The position numbers and the translations under genes are program-made. Shown here piece by piece: positions 1 to 10,452 of a stretch of DNA of 64,000 bases. The stretch's first letter is position 1. The number at the start of each line of letters is the position of its first letter. Source of the stretch: Cydia pomonella (taxonomy: Eukaryota; Arthropoda; Insecta; Lepidoptera; Tortricidae); NCBI RefSeq assembly GCF_033807575.1, contig NC_084713.1:21489389-21553388 (forward strand). Reading direction: 5' to 3'. Under the pieces are notes generated by a model. The model had not been told where the DNA came from. It saw nothing but the letters and a program-made list of their open reading frames with translations, and did no database searches.

Positions 1-330
1 ACCATGAGCTGCACCGTCTGCTCTGGGTGTCCGCATTCGCACGCCGCCGACTCGCTCCACCTCCACTTGTGCCAGAGGTACGCACAGGTTACCGAAGCCA
101 GTTCTGAGGCAGTTAAGTCTGCACCATATTTCTCGGCTTTCCGTGAACCTTTGAGGCCGTTTCCATGGGTTCAACTCAAAAATGGTGTTGTCTACACTGT
201 GCTGAGCTTCCCATTCTCTCATCCATGCTTGGTTGTCCTGATGTGATGGGTTATGAGTGTGAAAGATTTTGGCCGGTGGGTTTCGAGACTTGAGTCGGGT
301 GTTTTGAAGACTGCTCAGGTTCTTATGTAA
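1..330 (-). pseudogene. LINE reverse-transcriptase C-terminal fragment, cut by window edge
   Basis: Read on the minus strand, the segment encodes the end of a non-LTR retrotransposon ORF2. It shows a W-x-x-L-N-x-L-R-T-G-x-G stretch (IWCRLNCLRTGFG) and then, after a one-base frameshift, CAYLWHKWRWSESAACECG followed by HPEQT. This W/C-rich ending is typical of R1/Jockey-type LINEs. The frameshift means the copy is dead. The C-terminal end runs off the left edge of the window. The exact clade is not certain. Confidence 0.6.
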
Positions 331-396
331 CAGCAGTGAAGAATTTTGTGACCTCTTTCACCATGCACTTTTGCAGCTGACGGTACATATTAACTG

Positions 397-603
397 ACTG
401 CTAATAGTAGGTAGGTAATCACTAATCATTATATCATTACTGATCAGATATGTACCTATTTACTACCTAAAAAAACCACGAGTGAACAGAACGAAATTTA
501 TATAGCGAACATTATAATTATTATATAATAACTATATTTGCGACTAGAAACTAATAAGTAGATATTCGATAGATAGTCGATTTTTACGTGCGCCAATGAC
601 AGT
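397..603 (+). promoter_or_regulatory. Duplicated promoter region of the orphan exon 1
   Basis: This stretch is clearly similar to 10285-10452, directly upstream of gene A. The best-kept block is an AT-rich TATAATAACTATATTTGCGA motif (here near 523-543, there near 10391-10411), about 60-80 bases before the start codon, where a core promoter would be expected. Conservation between the two copies suggests the promoter was duplicated with the exon. No transcript evidence is available. Confidence 0.45.
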
Positions 604-657
604 ATGGTTCGACCAGTTTTAATTTTATATCAAATTTTGGATACTGATAGCACCATT
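604..657 (+). pseudogene. Orphan signal-peptide exon 1, fourth copy of the GM2A/ML-like family
   Basis: ATG at 604 opens 18 codons (MVRPVLILYQILDTDSTI) that end exactly at a GTAAGT donor at 658. The segment aligns with exon 1 of gene A (10453-10518), including upstream and intron flanks, with a net loss of four codons in the hydrophobic part. Phase is still 0. I found no matching exon 2, 3 or 4 downstream on the plus strand before gene C, which lies on the other strand. It could be a relic, or an alternative first exon that splices in frame to 11441. The shortened hydrophobic core makes a working signal peptide doubtful. Confidence 0.6.
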
Positions 658-705
658 GTAAGTAGGTAGTTGTAGTAACAATTCTTAATTTTCTCCTATT
701 TTATT

Positions 706-1740
706 TAGGTGTTTTTTTATTATTATTATAAGTTGATCGCCGATTGGCCCTAGTCACACCTGATAGAAAGTGAAGACAGGGCCTAAGAAGGAGCTCACCA
801 GTTCAGTAGTAGCCTATTCACTCTTTACTAAGCTTTGAAGAGACCGAAGTCATATTTATCAAGGAATACAGATCTGATGGCGGGAGCGCATTCCATTATT
901 TAGCCATCCGTACCAAAAATCGTTTCATGCGAACAAAAGGACGAACGGGTAAAGAGTATTCGTATTTTCGACTTTTAAATCTGATCTTTATCTGGAACTG
1001 AGACATGCGAGGTAGTTGATATTGAGGGTTATGATTCAAATCATCCTGTTTTTTCTAGGACACCACTGCGTGTTTAATCCGTCGAGTCGAACCTCACATA
1101 ATCGAGTGGTGTTTGATTGGTCGATGAGATCTAGAAATGGGACATCAGGTCATGCTGAACGTGCTAGTTGTCCAGAATGAGCTTTTTTATATTTTTATTT
1201 TATCCAGGAATTATCCATTTGTTTTAACTTGTGAAACGGCCCAGCATTCGCCTTTCCAGCTTCTAAAATGTCTCTATAATCATCAGCAACAGTCATCACA
1301 CCATCAACAAACGTATTTTTATAGATAGTCAGCATATTTTAAGGGAAACTGATTCTTACATTCAATGCTCCTGTACCATTAAAAATGGAATAGGAGATAT
1401 GCAAATGCATCTCTTTAGGCCTTCGGCAGCTGTCTCTGCCTAAGGGTTTTTATTACTGATGGCTCGCTTCATGTGAACCTAAGTATTATATACCAAGTCT
1501 CGGGTGGCCCCACTAAGTAAATCTCCCACTGTCCCTCAATTGGAGTTTTCTGCTGCTCTACTTTTAGCGCAATTGGCAAGTAGAGTCAGTATTTAATGAT
1601 AGAGTTTTTCATAAAATATATCTCTATAGTGACTGCCAAATTGTTTTGTAGTGGATCAAGTCAGGGGCGGTAAAGTACAGTCTTTGTAAAAAATAGTGTC
1701 AAACAAATTGTAGAGCTTACTGAAAAATCACAATGGTTAT
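706..1740. other. No gene seen
   Basis: AT-rich sequence without a recognisable gene, tRNA or well-bounded repeat. A short open stretch at 1741-1925 ends at a GTAAGT, but its translation matches nothing I recognise. Confidence 0.5.
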
Positions 1741-1979
1741 ATGTCAGGTCAAAGGATAATCCTGCTGTCTAACACACACAGTACAGGAGCATTGAATGTG
1801 ATCTATGGTGGCATGGACCTGGACCCTGGATCTAATATTTGTAATATAAATTATACACATACAAATTTAGAAGAATTTAATTATGACAATGTTATGACAC
1901 ATGGTGACCCACATGGTGCTTCATCAGGTAAGTCTTCTGACGATGTGGAGGGAATTTCGTGCCCTACCACTAATTTGTT

Positions 1980-2110
1980 TATTTATTTATTTAATCTTTA
2001 TTGCACAAAAGAAAAACAATCTTATAGTACAAAAGGCGGATTTAATGCCACGAGGCATTCTCTACCAGTCGACTTTAAGGCTAAGCAGATGTAGACTAAT
2101 GTAGAGCCTC
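1980..2110 (-). repeat. LINE 3' tail
   Basis: On the minus strand this ends in a short-repeat AATAAAT tail after a GTGCAATAAAGAT-like polyadenylation motif. It carries the same CTGGTAGAGAATGCC / GGCATTAA block as 57945-58028. It is the 3' end of a 5'-truncated non-LTR retrotransposon. Confidence 0.55.
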
Positions 2111-2157
2111 TAGATTTATTAAAACACTATTCTATTTATTAAAAAAAAAATATATAT

Positions 2158-2711
2158 AAACTAGAACATATAAAAAAGAAAACAAAAGTTAGTCACCGGG
2201 CGAGATTCGAACCCGTAACACTCGTTTCTAGCCGTCCGCGTCTTAACCCGCTGGACCAGACGGACAGTGGCCGGCAGCACGAAATTAGCGACCATATTCT
2301 GCGTCGAAAGAAAAATGCATAAAAACTCGAAAACACGCGTTTTCCCAAACATAAGACTAATCTAGATCGATTGTATACCCCCAAAAACCCCCATATACCA
2401 AATTTCAGCGAAATCGTTAGAGCCGTTTCCGAGATCACAGAAATATATATACATATATATATATATATATCTATATATATATATATGAAAATAAACTAAC
2501 TTATCTATTAAATAAAACTAAATTAAAACTAAAAACTAATACTAAATAAAATTAAAATATGTCTAAAACTAACTATATGTATATATATATATAGGTTGTC
2601 TGGAAGAGATCGCTTTATAGCGATAAGTCCGCCTGTTGTTACCTACTAATTTAAGTCCTGTCTTTGTTTGTAATATGTGTTTTTCTTTAGTAGTGCACAA
2701 TAAAGAATTTT

Positions 2712-2745
<34 letters not shown>

Positions 2746-2770
2746 AGAATTGCTCGTTTAAAGGTATAAG
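2158..2770 (-). repeat. tRNA-like SINE, family 2, interrupted copy
   Basis: Minus-strand SINE with an A-box-like TGGTCCAGCGGGTTAAGA and a B-box GGGTTCGAATC. The element then reads into a conserved body that ends AAGAATTGCTCGTTTAAAGG. Between about 2450 and 2740 it is split by an AT microsatellite and a plus-strand LINE tail. Other copies are at 16987-17427, 21881-23080 and 63508-63907. Confidence 0.7.
2590..2730 (+). repeat. LINE 3' tail inserted in SINE family 2
   Basis: Contains GGTTGTCTGGAAGAGATCGC and a CACAATAAAG signal followed by a TTA microsatellite. The same 3' region is found inverted at 45540-45590 and 49180-49230, so this is the tail of the LINE family whose ORF is seen at 49458-50310. 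Confidence 0.6.
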
Positions 2771-3200
2771 ATTTTATCATAACTGCTTGAACAAAGACAA
2801 CAAAATAACAAGGAGTAACTTAACTGCAAGGGAATGCGTGGCCCCAATGGCCCCATGATGGAAATTGGCAATACAGGCAGAGCATTTTAGTAAAAGAGTC
2901 CTGTTTTCTAAAAATAAACCGGTGAAAATTAGTGACCAATTAGCATTTATAAATAAAAAATACAATACAATTGTAAAGTTGGAATGACAGTGAACTTTGA
3001 AGTAAATATGGGATATTATATTGCTTAAAGCCGTTGCTGTTAATATTATGATAAACTACAAAAAAAATAACGTTAGAAAACTGAGGGATTCAGATCGAAG
3101 GTCATTGGTGTTGGGGAGCCCCTTAAATGAGGATGTGATGTATGTATTGGGAAGCAATATAGGCTCATATTACGGTGACGTTATTTCTATTTCTTCATTT

Positions 3201-3475
3201 GACGACCGGTCTGGCCTAGTGGGTAGTGACCCTGCCTACGAAGCCGATGGTCCTGGGTTCAAATCCTGGTAAGGGCATTTATTCGTGTGATGAACATGGA
3301 TATTTGTTCCTGAGTCATGGGTGTTTTCTATGTATTTAAGTATTTATAAATATTCATATATTATATATATCGTTGTCTAAGTACCCTCAACACAAGCCTT
3401 ATTGAGCTTACTGTGGGACTTAGTCAATTTGTGTAAGAATGTCCATTTTATATTTATATTATATTTATATTTCTA
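3201..3475 (+). repeat. tRNA-derived SINE, family 1
   Basis: Starts GACGACCGGTCTGGCCTAGT (A box) and has a B box GGTTCAAATCC at about 70 bases. It continues through a body containing CTTATTGAGCTTACTGTGGG and ends in a TTTAT-rich tail. This is the commonest repeat in the window, with about twelve copies on both strands. Confidence 0.8.
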
Positions 3476-3655
3476 AAGGTTATTTTAATCCTTCTTGTAG
3501 TGTTTGTGTAATTGTGCTATAGTAGGAATGACGTAGTCTCGGGTTCACGGGTGGTGGGGCGACAGTCACATGAGAGCCGTTGGCGAGAGCGGACGTGTCG
3601 ATCCCAGGTACTGGTGACGTAACGAGCCGTATACTTATTCCCCTGTGTCTGAGCA

Positions 3656-6600
3656 CTACACTTCTCTCACCGTTACCAACACATCGTAACAAAAGACGGT
3701 GTAGCCACGGTCCACGAGGTGTACGCGATGCATCAGGGTCCCTACAGCGTGCCAAGTCGGCAAGCGGTGGGAGATCTTGTTAATGTCTATTTCTTTGAAA
3801 GTGCTGTTGCCCTGGAAAGAGTTGTTTTAGGAATATATTCAATTACGTAACCTTAAGCAGCTCACCATAAAATTGGCAGTCAAATTTAAATCAATGGTAT
3901 TAGAAAATTGAACTTGTACAGTCAGTATCAAAAGTAGCGGATCAAACAACGATTCAAAAATATCTACCATTCTGTAACCGCTTAGCAGAAAGTGATGGTT
4001 CTATATGTAGAACAATTAAGGTAGCAAAAGATATAACTTTGAACGTGAATTTTAAACATTTATCTATATTTGGAAATGTTAACCGGAATATCAGATACTT
4101 TTGGCACGTTCTTCCAATACTATTGATACTGACTGTACTTTTTAAACTATATTACATTATATAATTAGGTAATTAGCAGGTACTAGTATTAAGACCCTGG
4201 AACGCTACGGGTAATCTATAATTGTATAATTGACAATTGTTTGTAAAAATTGACTTAAAAATATGTACATGTCACGAGTAATGTTAGAAGCTTAATAAAA
4301 ATCAAGTTTATTCTGGTATATACGTACAACATAGTATTTCCCACGCCTTTTGGGTAATGTCCGAAAATTTTAAGAGCATTAATTTGTACCCGGCATTTAT
4401 CTGCATAAATAAATAAATAAATAAATATTATAGGACATTATTACACAAATTGACTAAGTCCCACAGTAAGCTCAATAAGGCTTGTGTTGAGGGTACTTAG
4501 ACAACGATATATATAATATATAAATATTTATAAATACTTAAATACATAGAAAACACCCATGACTCAGGAACAAATATCCATGCTCATCACACGAATAAAT
4601 GCCCTTACCAGGATTTGAACCCGGGACCATCAGCTTCGTAGGCAGGGTCACTACCGACTAGGCCAAACCGGTCGTCATACATCTAAGTTTACCCAACATT
4701 GGGAGGGTAATGTCAGAAGTGATGATGCAACATAACATTACCCAGCCAAGCCAGTGTTGAAGACCTAGATGTGTAAGGGTAAACACCGAATACAGTTTAA
4801 TGTTCTTTAAATTTTCGTACTTTACCCAAAAGGCTAGGGTAAAACTAGTTACACCGGGGTACACTTGAGTTTAATTAATCTTTATATATATATATACACA
4901 TATCAAGGAACGCTGGTGGCCTAGCGGACGTTGCGCATTCAAACCCCGGCCCAGACTCGTACCAATGAGTTTTTATGAGAATAAATACTATCTTCGTATT
5001 GTTGTTAAATGAATAAAATGCTGCCACATACCTTCGTCAGCTGACAAGTGTTCCTGGTGTACTTGATATCGGTGAGGCCCAGGATAACCTGTCCGCTCAA
5101 ACTGCGGCAAGTAAGCTTCTCCACGGAAAATTTCAGTTGTTGACGCCCGGAGTCGTCCACACTGAACGTTGTTAATTTGAGCTGGAACGTATAAATGGGT
5201 GACTCAAGTGTTTATTTTCCCCTTACCCACCTTGCCCTACTTGCTTACATCTCTTTGGCTACTATTAAAACCCATCTGCACTGCTAGCAGGACTTACCGC
5301 GACGGGTACGAGTAGAGACAGATTGGCGTGACTTGACGCGTGTTGGCAGCACAACTTACGCTTGGGAGCCGCGACAAACTCGCGATGACGTGTACGCATG
5401 AACCTTAAGTGTAAGGCCTCAGTGGACGCTCGAGTTGGGCGTGCAGCGGGTCTGGGCGTGCGGCGAGCATGTTAAACAAATGCAAACGTATAGGAGCGGC
5501 CTTAGTGCACCGTGCTCAAATCACTTGTGAGCCTGATGCCACGCTGCACGCTCCGCTTCGAGCGTCTACTCAGGCCTTACACTAACGATCAATCGATATC
5601 TGTTGCGTTCGCAAAAGCGGTTTGACATATATTTGTGGAGCATTTTTTTTTAAAGTCAACACTCACGATCGTTTCAAGCTACTGTAAAGGGTTACGGTAC
5701 GGGGTACAGGGGTACGGGCTTGTATATATAATACAAGTATTCAAAAGTAATCAATACGTCATGAACCGAACATGATGGATAAGGCCGTGAAATGGTATAC
5801 CATGGTAAAATATATTTTAAAGATGTTTTTTTGAAAGTAGCAGATTAAGAGCTATATTTTAAAGGGACATCTCGTCAACGTGCCGACAAGCACTTACTTG
5901 GTCTGTCACTTGACACTCTTGACAGAGGCACCTAGCGACCCACCATGTAAACCACTTTCACTGCGGCTACCGTGTATCTTAGGAAATAGTCGGAATGCAA
6001 GCCACCAGGCTTTAAACGCTAAGCAATCCACCTATCTGCGCGGACGTAGCCTTAATACCTCGAGTCAAGACTCTGGCTTAGCTAAATTCTTCATTTTTTG
6101 TTTTGACGGCCTGTCTCGCCTAGTAGGTAGTTGACCCTCCCTATGAAGCCGATGGTCTCAGGTTGAAATCCAGGTAAGGGCATTTATTTGTGTGATGAGC
6201 ACGAATATTTGTTCCTGAGTCATGAATATTTTATATGTACCTATTTATTTATATAAGTATGTACATCGTCACCTCGCACCCATAGTATAAGCTTTGAAAG
6301 TGAGTGAAGAGCGTCTAATCTTGTATATAAAGGTAACCAGTAGTAGTAAAGGGCCACAGTGGCGAGCGACGAGCAACGCGTTCGACGGGGCGTGCAGCGT
6401 TCCGTTGAGCGTCCAAAGGAATTGGGCCGCGTGCAGTGTGACCGCTCGCATATGTTTGCATTGATTGGTTTTTAATTTGTACCCTTACGTTATTGAACGA
6501 GACTTTTTGGAGTACAGCACAGCTCCCAGTGATATATTTGCCGTCCTTTAGATTAGAAAGCTTGATCTTGATTTTTAATAGCGGTTTTTTAGGGAAAAGT

Positions 6601-7540
6601 GGTTGTGGGTCGCGGCACTCTGTGATGTTGTCAAGTAGTACCTCGAACTTTCCCTGAAAAGTTTTACTTAAATTTAATCATTTAGTTTTGGCATTAAGAC
6701 TAAATCGGAGATGACGGGACCACCTTCAGTGGCGTAGCTAGCATGGGTGGCACCCGGTGCGGAAATTATGGGTGGCACCCGGTGCGGGAATTGTTGGTGT
6801 CACCCAAAATACAATCAAAATTGTAAAATGTATAAAAAAGTAATAGTAATTTATGTTTAATATTCCATAGCTCAGAATTTCCTCCATCGCTTTCATTTTA
6901 GATTCCATGACCTTTCAATACTCCTAACAAGCTGGCGGGGGTTCCCTCTGCGTGCGTTCTATGACACGGGCAAGGACAGCATCCGCTCACACACTCACAT
7001 GCGACCTTACCAGCTAAGCAGAATATGATCAGGAATATACTGTCAAAATCTCTAGAGTTCCTCGTGGGCACGTTGTATATTATTTTCATAATGGCGGTTG
7101 TGCAATCTGCCACAGTTTTAAGAATTTGTATAGGTGGCACTACTGATGTTCACGGTCGGGTGTCACCCCTAAATGGGGGCGGACTCATGTTATACGTAGG
7201 TAATATAGTCGGACACCAGCAATGAGTAATCGTTATCTCACTAACGTCCAGGCCTCGTATAGGTATGTAGTAGGTTTACATATCATTTTCCAGTATCAGT
7301 AAAGGCATTAGCTTATTCGATAGATTAATAAGTATGGTGAGCTTGACGACAACTATACTTGAATGTTCATGTCCAATTTCATGTTATTCCAGATTATTAA
7401 CTTTGATTGTATGGAGGCGACTAAGTTCGTGTGATTTATCTGAGACCTACGATCCGCTGAGAAGAAATACTTACATTTTTACCATAACCGTACCAAAATT
7501 GGCAAATGAAAATACCAACTAAAAACCAAGCACCACGCAT
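3656..7540 (-). CDS. Gene C: small secreted GM2-activator/ML-like (CheA/CheB-like) protein, 4 exons, 178 aa
   Basis: Exons on the minus strand are 7540-7475 (22 codons, hydrophobic signal peptide MRGAWFLVGIFICQFWYGYG), 6653-6489 (55), 5181-5032 (50) and 3811-3656 (51 plus TAG). All introns are phase 0 with AG acceptors and GTAAGT, GTAAGG or GTATGT donors. Conserved cysteines fall at residues 35, 102, 123 and 168. There is one extra cysteine at 67. Exon 2 keeps FEVLLDNITEC and PKKP. Exon 4 keeps D-x-N-K, PTW and VFC. The PTW-x-x-x-G pattern and the C-terminal cysteine resemble GM2-activator-type ML lipid-binding domains, which include insect CheA/CheB proteins; that is inference from pattern. 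The protein is probably secreted and may bind a lipid or pheromone-like ligand. It is head to head with gene A, 2.9 kb apart. Introns hold SINEs, MITEs and a hAT fragment. No frame break was seen. Confidence 0.85.
3919..4135. mobile_element. Mariner-type MITE (CAGTCAGTATCAAAAGTA ends)
   Basis: Inverted ends begin CAGTCAGTATCAAAAGTA on the left, and the right end reads inward CAGTCAGTATCAATAGTATT. It is flanked by TA on both sides (3917-3918, 4136-4137), the usual Tc1/mariner target duplication. A second copy is at 23504-23724 and a broken one at 61074-61112. It sits in intron 3 of gene C. Confidence 0.75.
4404..4676 (-). repeat. SINE family 1
   Basis: Full-length inverted copy ending at GACGACCGGTTTGGCC (read on minus), with an AAATA repeat tail at the left. 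It lies in intron 3 of gene C. Confidence 0.8.
4911..4985 (+). repeat. SINE family 3 fragment (head only)
   Basis: Has TGGTGGCCTAGCGG, a B-box-like ATTCAAACCCC and CTCGTACCAATGAGTTTTT, the same as the head of the longer copy at 10625-10935. The rest is missing. Confidence 0.55.
5408..5583. mobile_element. MITE with AGTGTAAGGCCT inverted ends
   Basis: The left end AGTGTAAGGCCTCAGTGGAC and the inverted right end AGTGTAAGGCCTGAGTAGAC are near-identical terminal inverted repeats, both continuing GCTCGA. The inside is GC-rich. A related internal piece occurs at 46609-46655. No clear target duplication was found. It is in intron 2 of gene C. Confidence 0.65.
6115..6300 (+). repeat. SINE family 1, diverged subfamily
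   Basis: Head GACGGCCTGTCTCGCCTAGT with a B-box GGTTGAAATCC, and a tail different from the main subfamily (CATCGTCACCTCGCACCCAT). The tail type is shared with 51958-52190. It lies in intron 2 of gene C. Confidence 0.65.
6727..7185. mobile_element. hAT-like fragment with CAGTGGCGTA end
   Basis: Begins CAGTGGCGTAGCTAGCATGG, the end sequence typical of many hAT elements, followed by two near-direct copies of GGGTGGCACCCGGTGCGG. An inverted GGGTGTCACCCC block occurs near 7160. I could not fix the right end or a target duplication. It covers most of intron 1 of gene C. Confidence 0.45.
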
Positions 7541-8429
7541 TTCGATGAAAGATAATGCTTTATACCCGACTACAGGCAACTACAAAACAATATTAAATGA
7601 TCTACAGTTTTAACTATATCGTCTATATCATGATAAAACCCTATTAAAATCGAATTTATTTGTGATCCACACCGGGCCGGCTGACGTCGCGACGAGCGCT
7701 CGAAAATGTGCTCTGGAGTGTTAACGTACCTACCGCAAAATGTGCCCAAATAGTGTCGAAAAGTAGCCTTTAGAATCCAACTCGAGAAGACTACATTATA
7801 ATCCCTCGAGAATGTTTACCCTCCAAAAAGAAAATTAGGTAGTATATGGAACTCCGATTAGTACAATAATTTTTATATTGTAGTCGTTGATATACTGGCT
7901 GATTTAAATAAGACAGTTTAAGAAACTTAACACTTTAACTTAATTGTATTACTTGTGTTGTGTCATTGGTGTGGTCGTTGCTACACAGACACATTTTTTG
8001 CCTTTAATGTTAGTGATAATTGCTCGTAAACATTAATTAATTTTCTTGTGTACACGAGAAGCTCTAAACAGATTTCTATGTCTAGAGAAAAGATTCTATG
8101 CTTCAGATTTCTATGCTTACCGAACAATGACATTAGGATAATCCCATTGGTCCGTTTTCATAACTATGGTTTTCGTAACTGGCTGCCAAAGAAGATTTAT
8201 TTTACGCGCTCCAAATTCAAAGACAATTTTTTTAGAAGTTATTTAAGAAAAAAGGCAAAAAGTTACCATTCCCCCTTATGATCTCCGAAACAAAATTTTT
8301 AATATAGGTCTAAATTTTTTCAGAAGTCTACACTCTAGCGTGAGTCGGACTTAAGAACAAAAAATGCGGTTAGGCTGTTTTAAGGAGACATTCGCAATGG
8401 TTTACGTGAAACGTGATGTGATGGACAAC

Positions 8430-8930
8430 TATTGCGAAGGCCGAGCTCCGCGTAAGGCCGAAGGGAAAGGCCTAAAGCGAGTCCGAAAATCGAGTTGCGG
8501 AAGGTTAGTGCCTAAACATAGAACAATAGTACAAGTACGGAGGCCAAAGGCCGAGCTCCGCGTATTGCCGAAGGCCTGAAGGTTCTGACAGGTGCCTGCT
8601 TCCTTCAAATTTAAAGTACTGCTAATGCGGAGCCGAAGGACGAGCCTCGCGTAGGGCCTAAGGCAAGAAGCATCCAGGAGAGGCGCGCCCACACGTGAGA
8701 TCAAAGGCCGAGCAAGGAAGATTAGTGATTGAACACGGAATAATTGTACAAGTGTCTTAATGCGACGGCCAAGCTCCTCGTAAAGCCGAAGGCTTGGAGC
8801 GGCGAACAGGTGCAAGCTTCCTGCAACTTTCACAAGTATCTTAATCGCAAAGACTGAAGGTGGAGCACCGCGTATGGCAAAAGATTCGATGCGTCTGAGA
8901 AATGTGCGCATTTAGTGTTCAAGCGAGAGT
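8430..8930. repeat. Degenerate GC-rich tandem repeat
   Basis: Four to five irregular units of roughly 90-140 bases, each built around GGCCGAGCTCCGCGTA followed by GCCGAAGGC. They begin near 8440, 8541, 8629, 8766 and 8850. Open frames through it come from the base composition and are not credible genes. It lies in the 2.9-kb interval between the divergent genes C and A. Confidence 0.55.
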
Positions 8931-10284
8931 TGAACTTACGAAAAACAAAGCAGTTAGGCTATCAAACACAGCCGCAATGGCACTTGTAGCTGTGCATAGG
9001 CCTTCGCAATCAAAATAGGAAAACACGCACCTGTCGGTAGCCTGTGACTCTAACGCAGCCCTGGGCCTTCGACCTTTGCATAAAGATATTAGTATAAACC
9101 AACCAAATATATTTGTGTGAAAATCCGGCCCTGTTTTTTACCTGCTCCTCGAGAAACATAACATTGCTTCCTTGGCGCTAGCTAGCCGTGCGCTCGCATT
9201 ACCAGTGCAAGCGAGGTCTTCGAATACGTATCTTTGTTTCGGATTGCAGTGTCACAAGTTAAGCTGGTTTGAGAGCGTTTAGTCGCCTGCCTTAGACGCA
9301 CCAATAGAGATCAGACAGCTATTCTGTTAGAATTCTGTATTAGTTCATAATGAATCTTATTCCGTGCTCAATAGAGTAGTAATTGAATAAACGCTACCTA
9401 TGCGGCTTGACCATTTTTTCATAGTGGCACGCGCCTTTGCGGTTTTTAAACAATAGATAAGACGATAATCCGTAGAAGCTCACGGAGGAAAATAGAAACT
9501 ATACTATTGTTCTGTATTTGAGCACTACATTTCCGCAGCTCGGACTTTGGCATTTGCAGCGTGCACGTGCACGCGCCGTACGTTTGAATCCGCCGCGACT
9601 GTAGATTCTAATTCTAAAGCGTTCTCTGAAGAGATGAAAGTATTTCACTAGGCTCACTTAGGATCGTAGACAATCGTTATTTCTTTATTTGAGTTATTTT
9701 GCGCCAGTTTTGTATATTTATTTTGGCAAACAGTGACCTCAAACAAGAGCCATCGTAAAATATTGATGAAAAATCACACATTTAATTTTTTTACAGTTTG
9801 TTACAATCCCACGTACATATTTTATTTTAAAATGACTAACTTAAACACCGTGCATAAGGTTCATTTTAGCTCAGAATGCGTCGTTTCTAGCGCAAAATTG
9901 AAGCCATTTCTATCAGCGTACATTAAATTTTGAGTAATTGCTTCTCTCTTCTAAACATAGATAAGTATCAACACTATGCACATAAATATTATAGTTGCAG
10001 AATTATAAACCACCGTGCTTAGATTGTTTTGTACATCTGATGTTGGATCTGACAGTTACGGGCTTTTAAAGGCGTTTCGCTCACATTTCATGTCAAAAAA
10101 CTTCGTTCTTTTGAACGTCGTTATGTGATGTCGCACTTGGCCGTTTTTTAGTTAGGCAGTATTTTATACCGTGTCCTTTACGCCTTTTGCGTATGTAGAT
10201 GATGTAATTATAAAAACAAAACGATTGTGTGTACTGCCATGATGTGGGTATGCCAAGTCCATAGTTATAATATCATTGTTACCA
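8931..10284. other. No gene seen
   Basis: Intergenic sequence upstream of gene A. It contains one short fragment of dispersed repeat family D (TCGCACTTGGCCGTTTTTTA at 10131) and otherwise nothing I recognise. Confidence 0.5.
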
Positions 10285-10452
10285 ACTGTTAATAGTAGGT
10301 ACCTAATCATAAACTCATTACTGATCAGATATATTATGTGTATGTTTTTTAATACCCAAAAAAGTGAACAAAACAAAATTATAATTATTGTATAATAACT
10401 ATATTTGCGACTGAAAGTGATATATTTCATATTTAAGTACGCTAAAGGCAGT
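10285..10452 (+). promoter_or_regulatory. Likely promoter of gene A
   Basis: Conserved with 397-603 upstream of the orphan exon 1. The TATAATAACTATATTTGCGA block lies about 45-60 bases before the ATG. The role is inferred from position and from conservation between the two copies. Confidence 0.45.

Noticed and set aside
1741..1925. Exon ending at GTAAGT
   Set aside because: The translation shows no similarity to the local gene family or anything else recognised, and no matching acceptor-exon pair could be supported.
2161..2352. Possible tRNA genes at GGGTTCGAATC boxes (here and at 17130, 22050, 63690)
   Set aside because: The acceptor stems do not pair, and the same boxes recur within a conserved 400-base repeat, so these are SINE heads rather than tRNA genes.
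3480..3755. 91-codon open frame on the minus strand overlapping exon 4 of gene C
   Set aside because: It is in a different register from the exon supported by homology to genes A and B, and continues past the true stop into non-coding sequence.
8429..8911. 160-codon open frame on the minus strand
   Set aside because: It follows a GC-rich degenerate tandem repeat; the codons simply repeat the unit and no domain can be seen.
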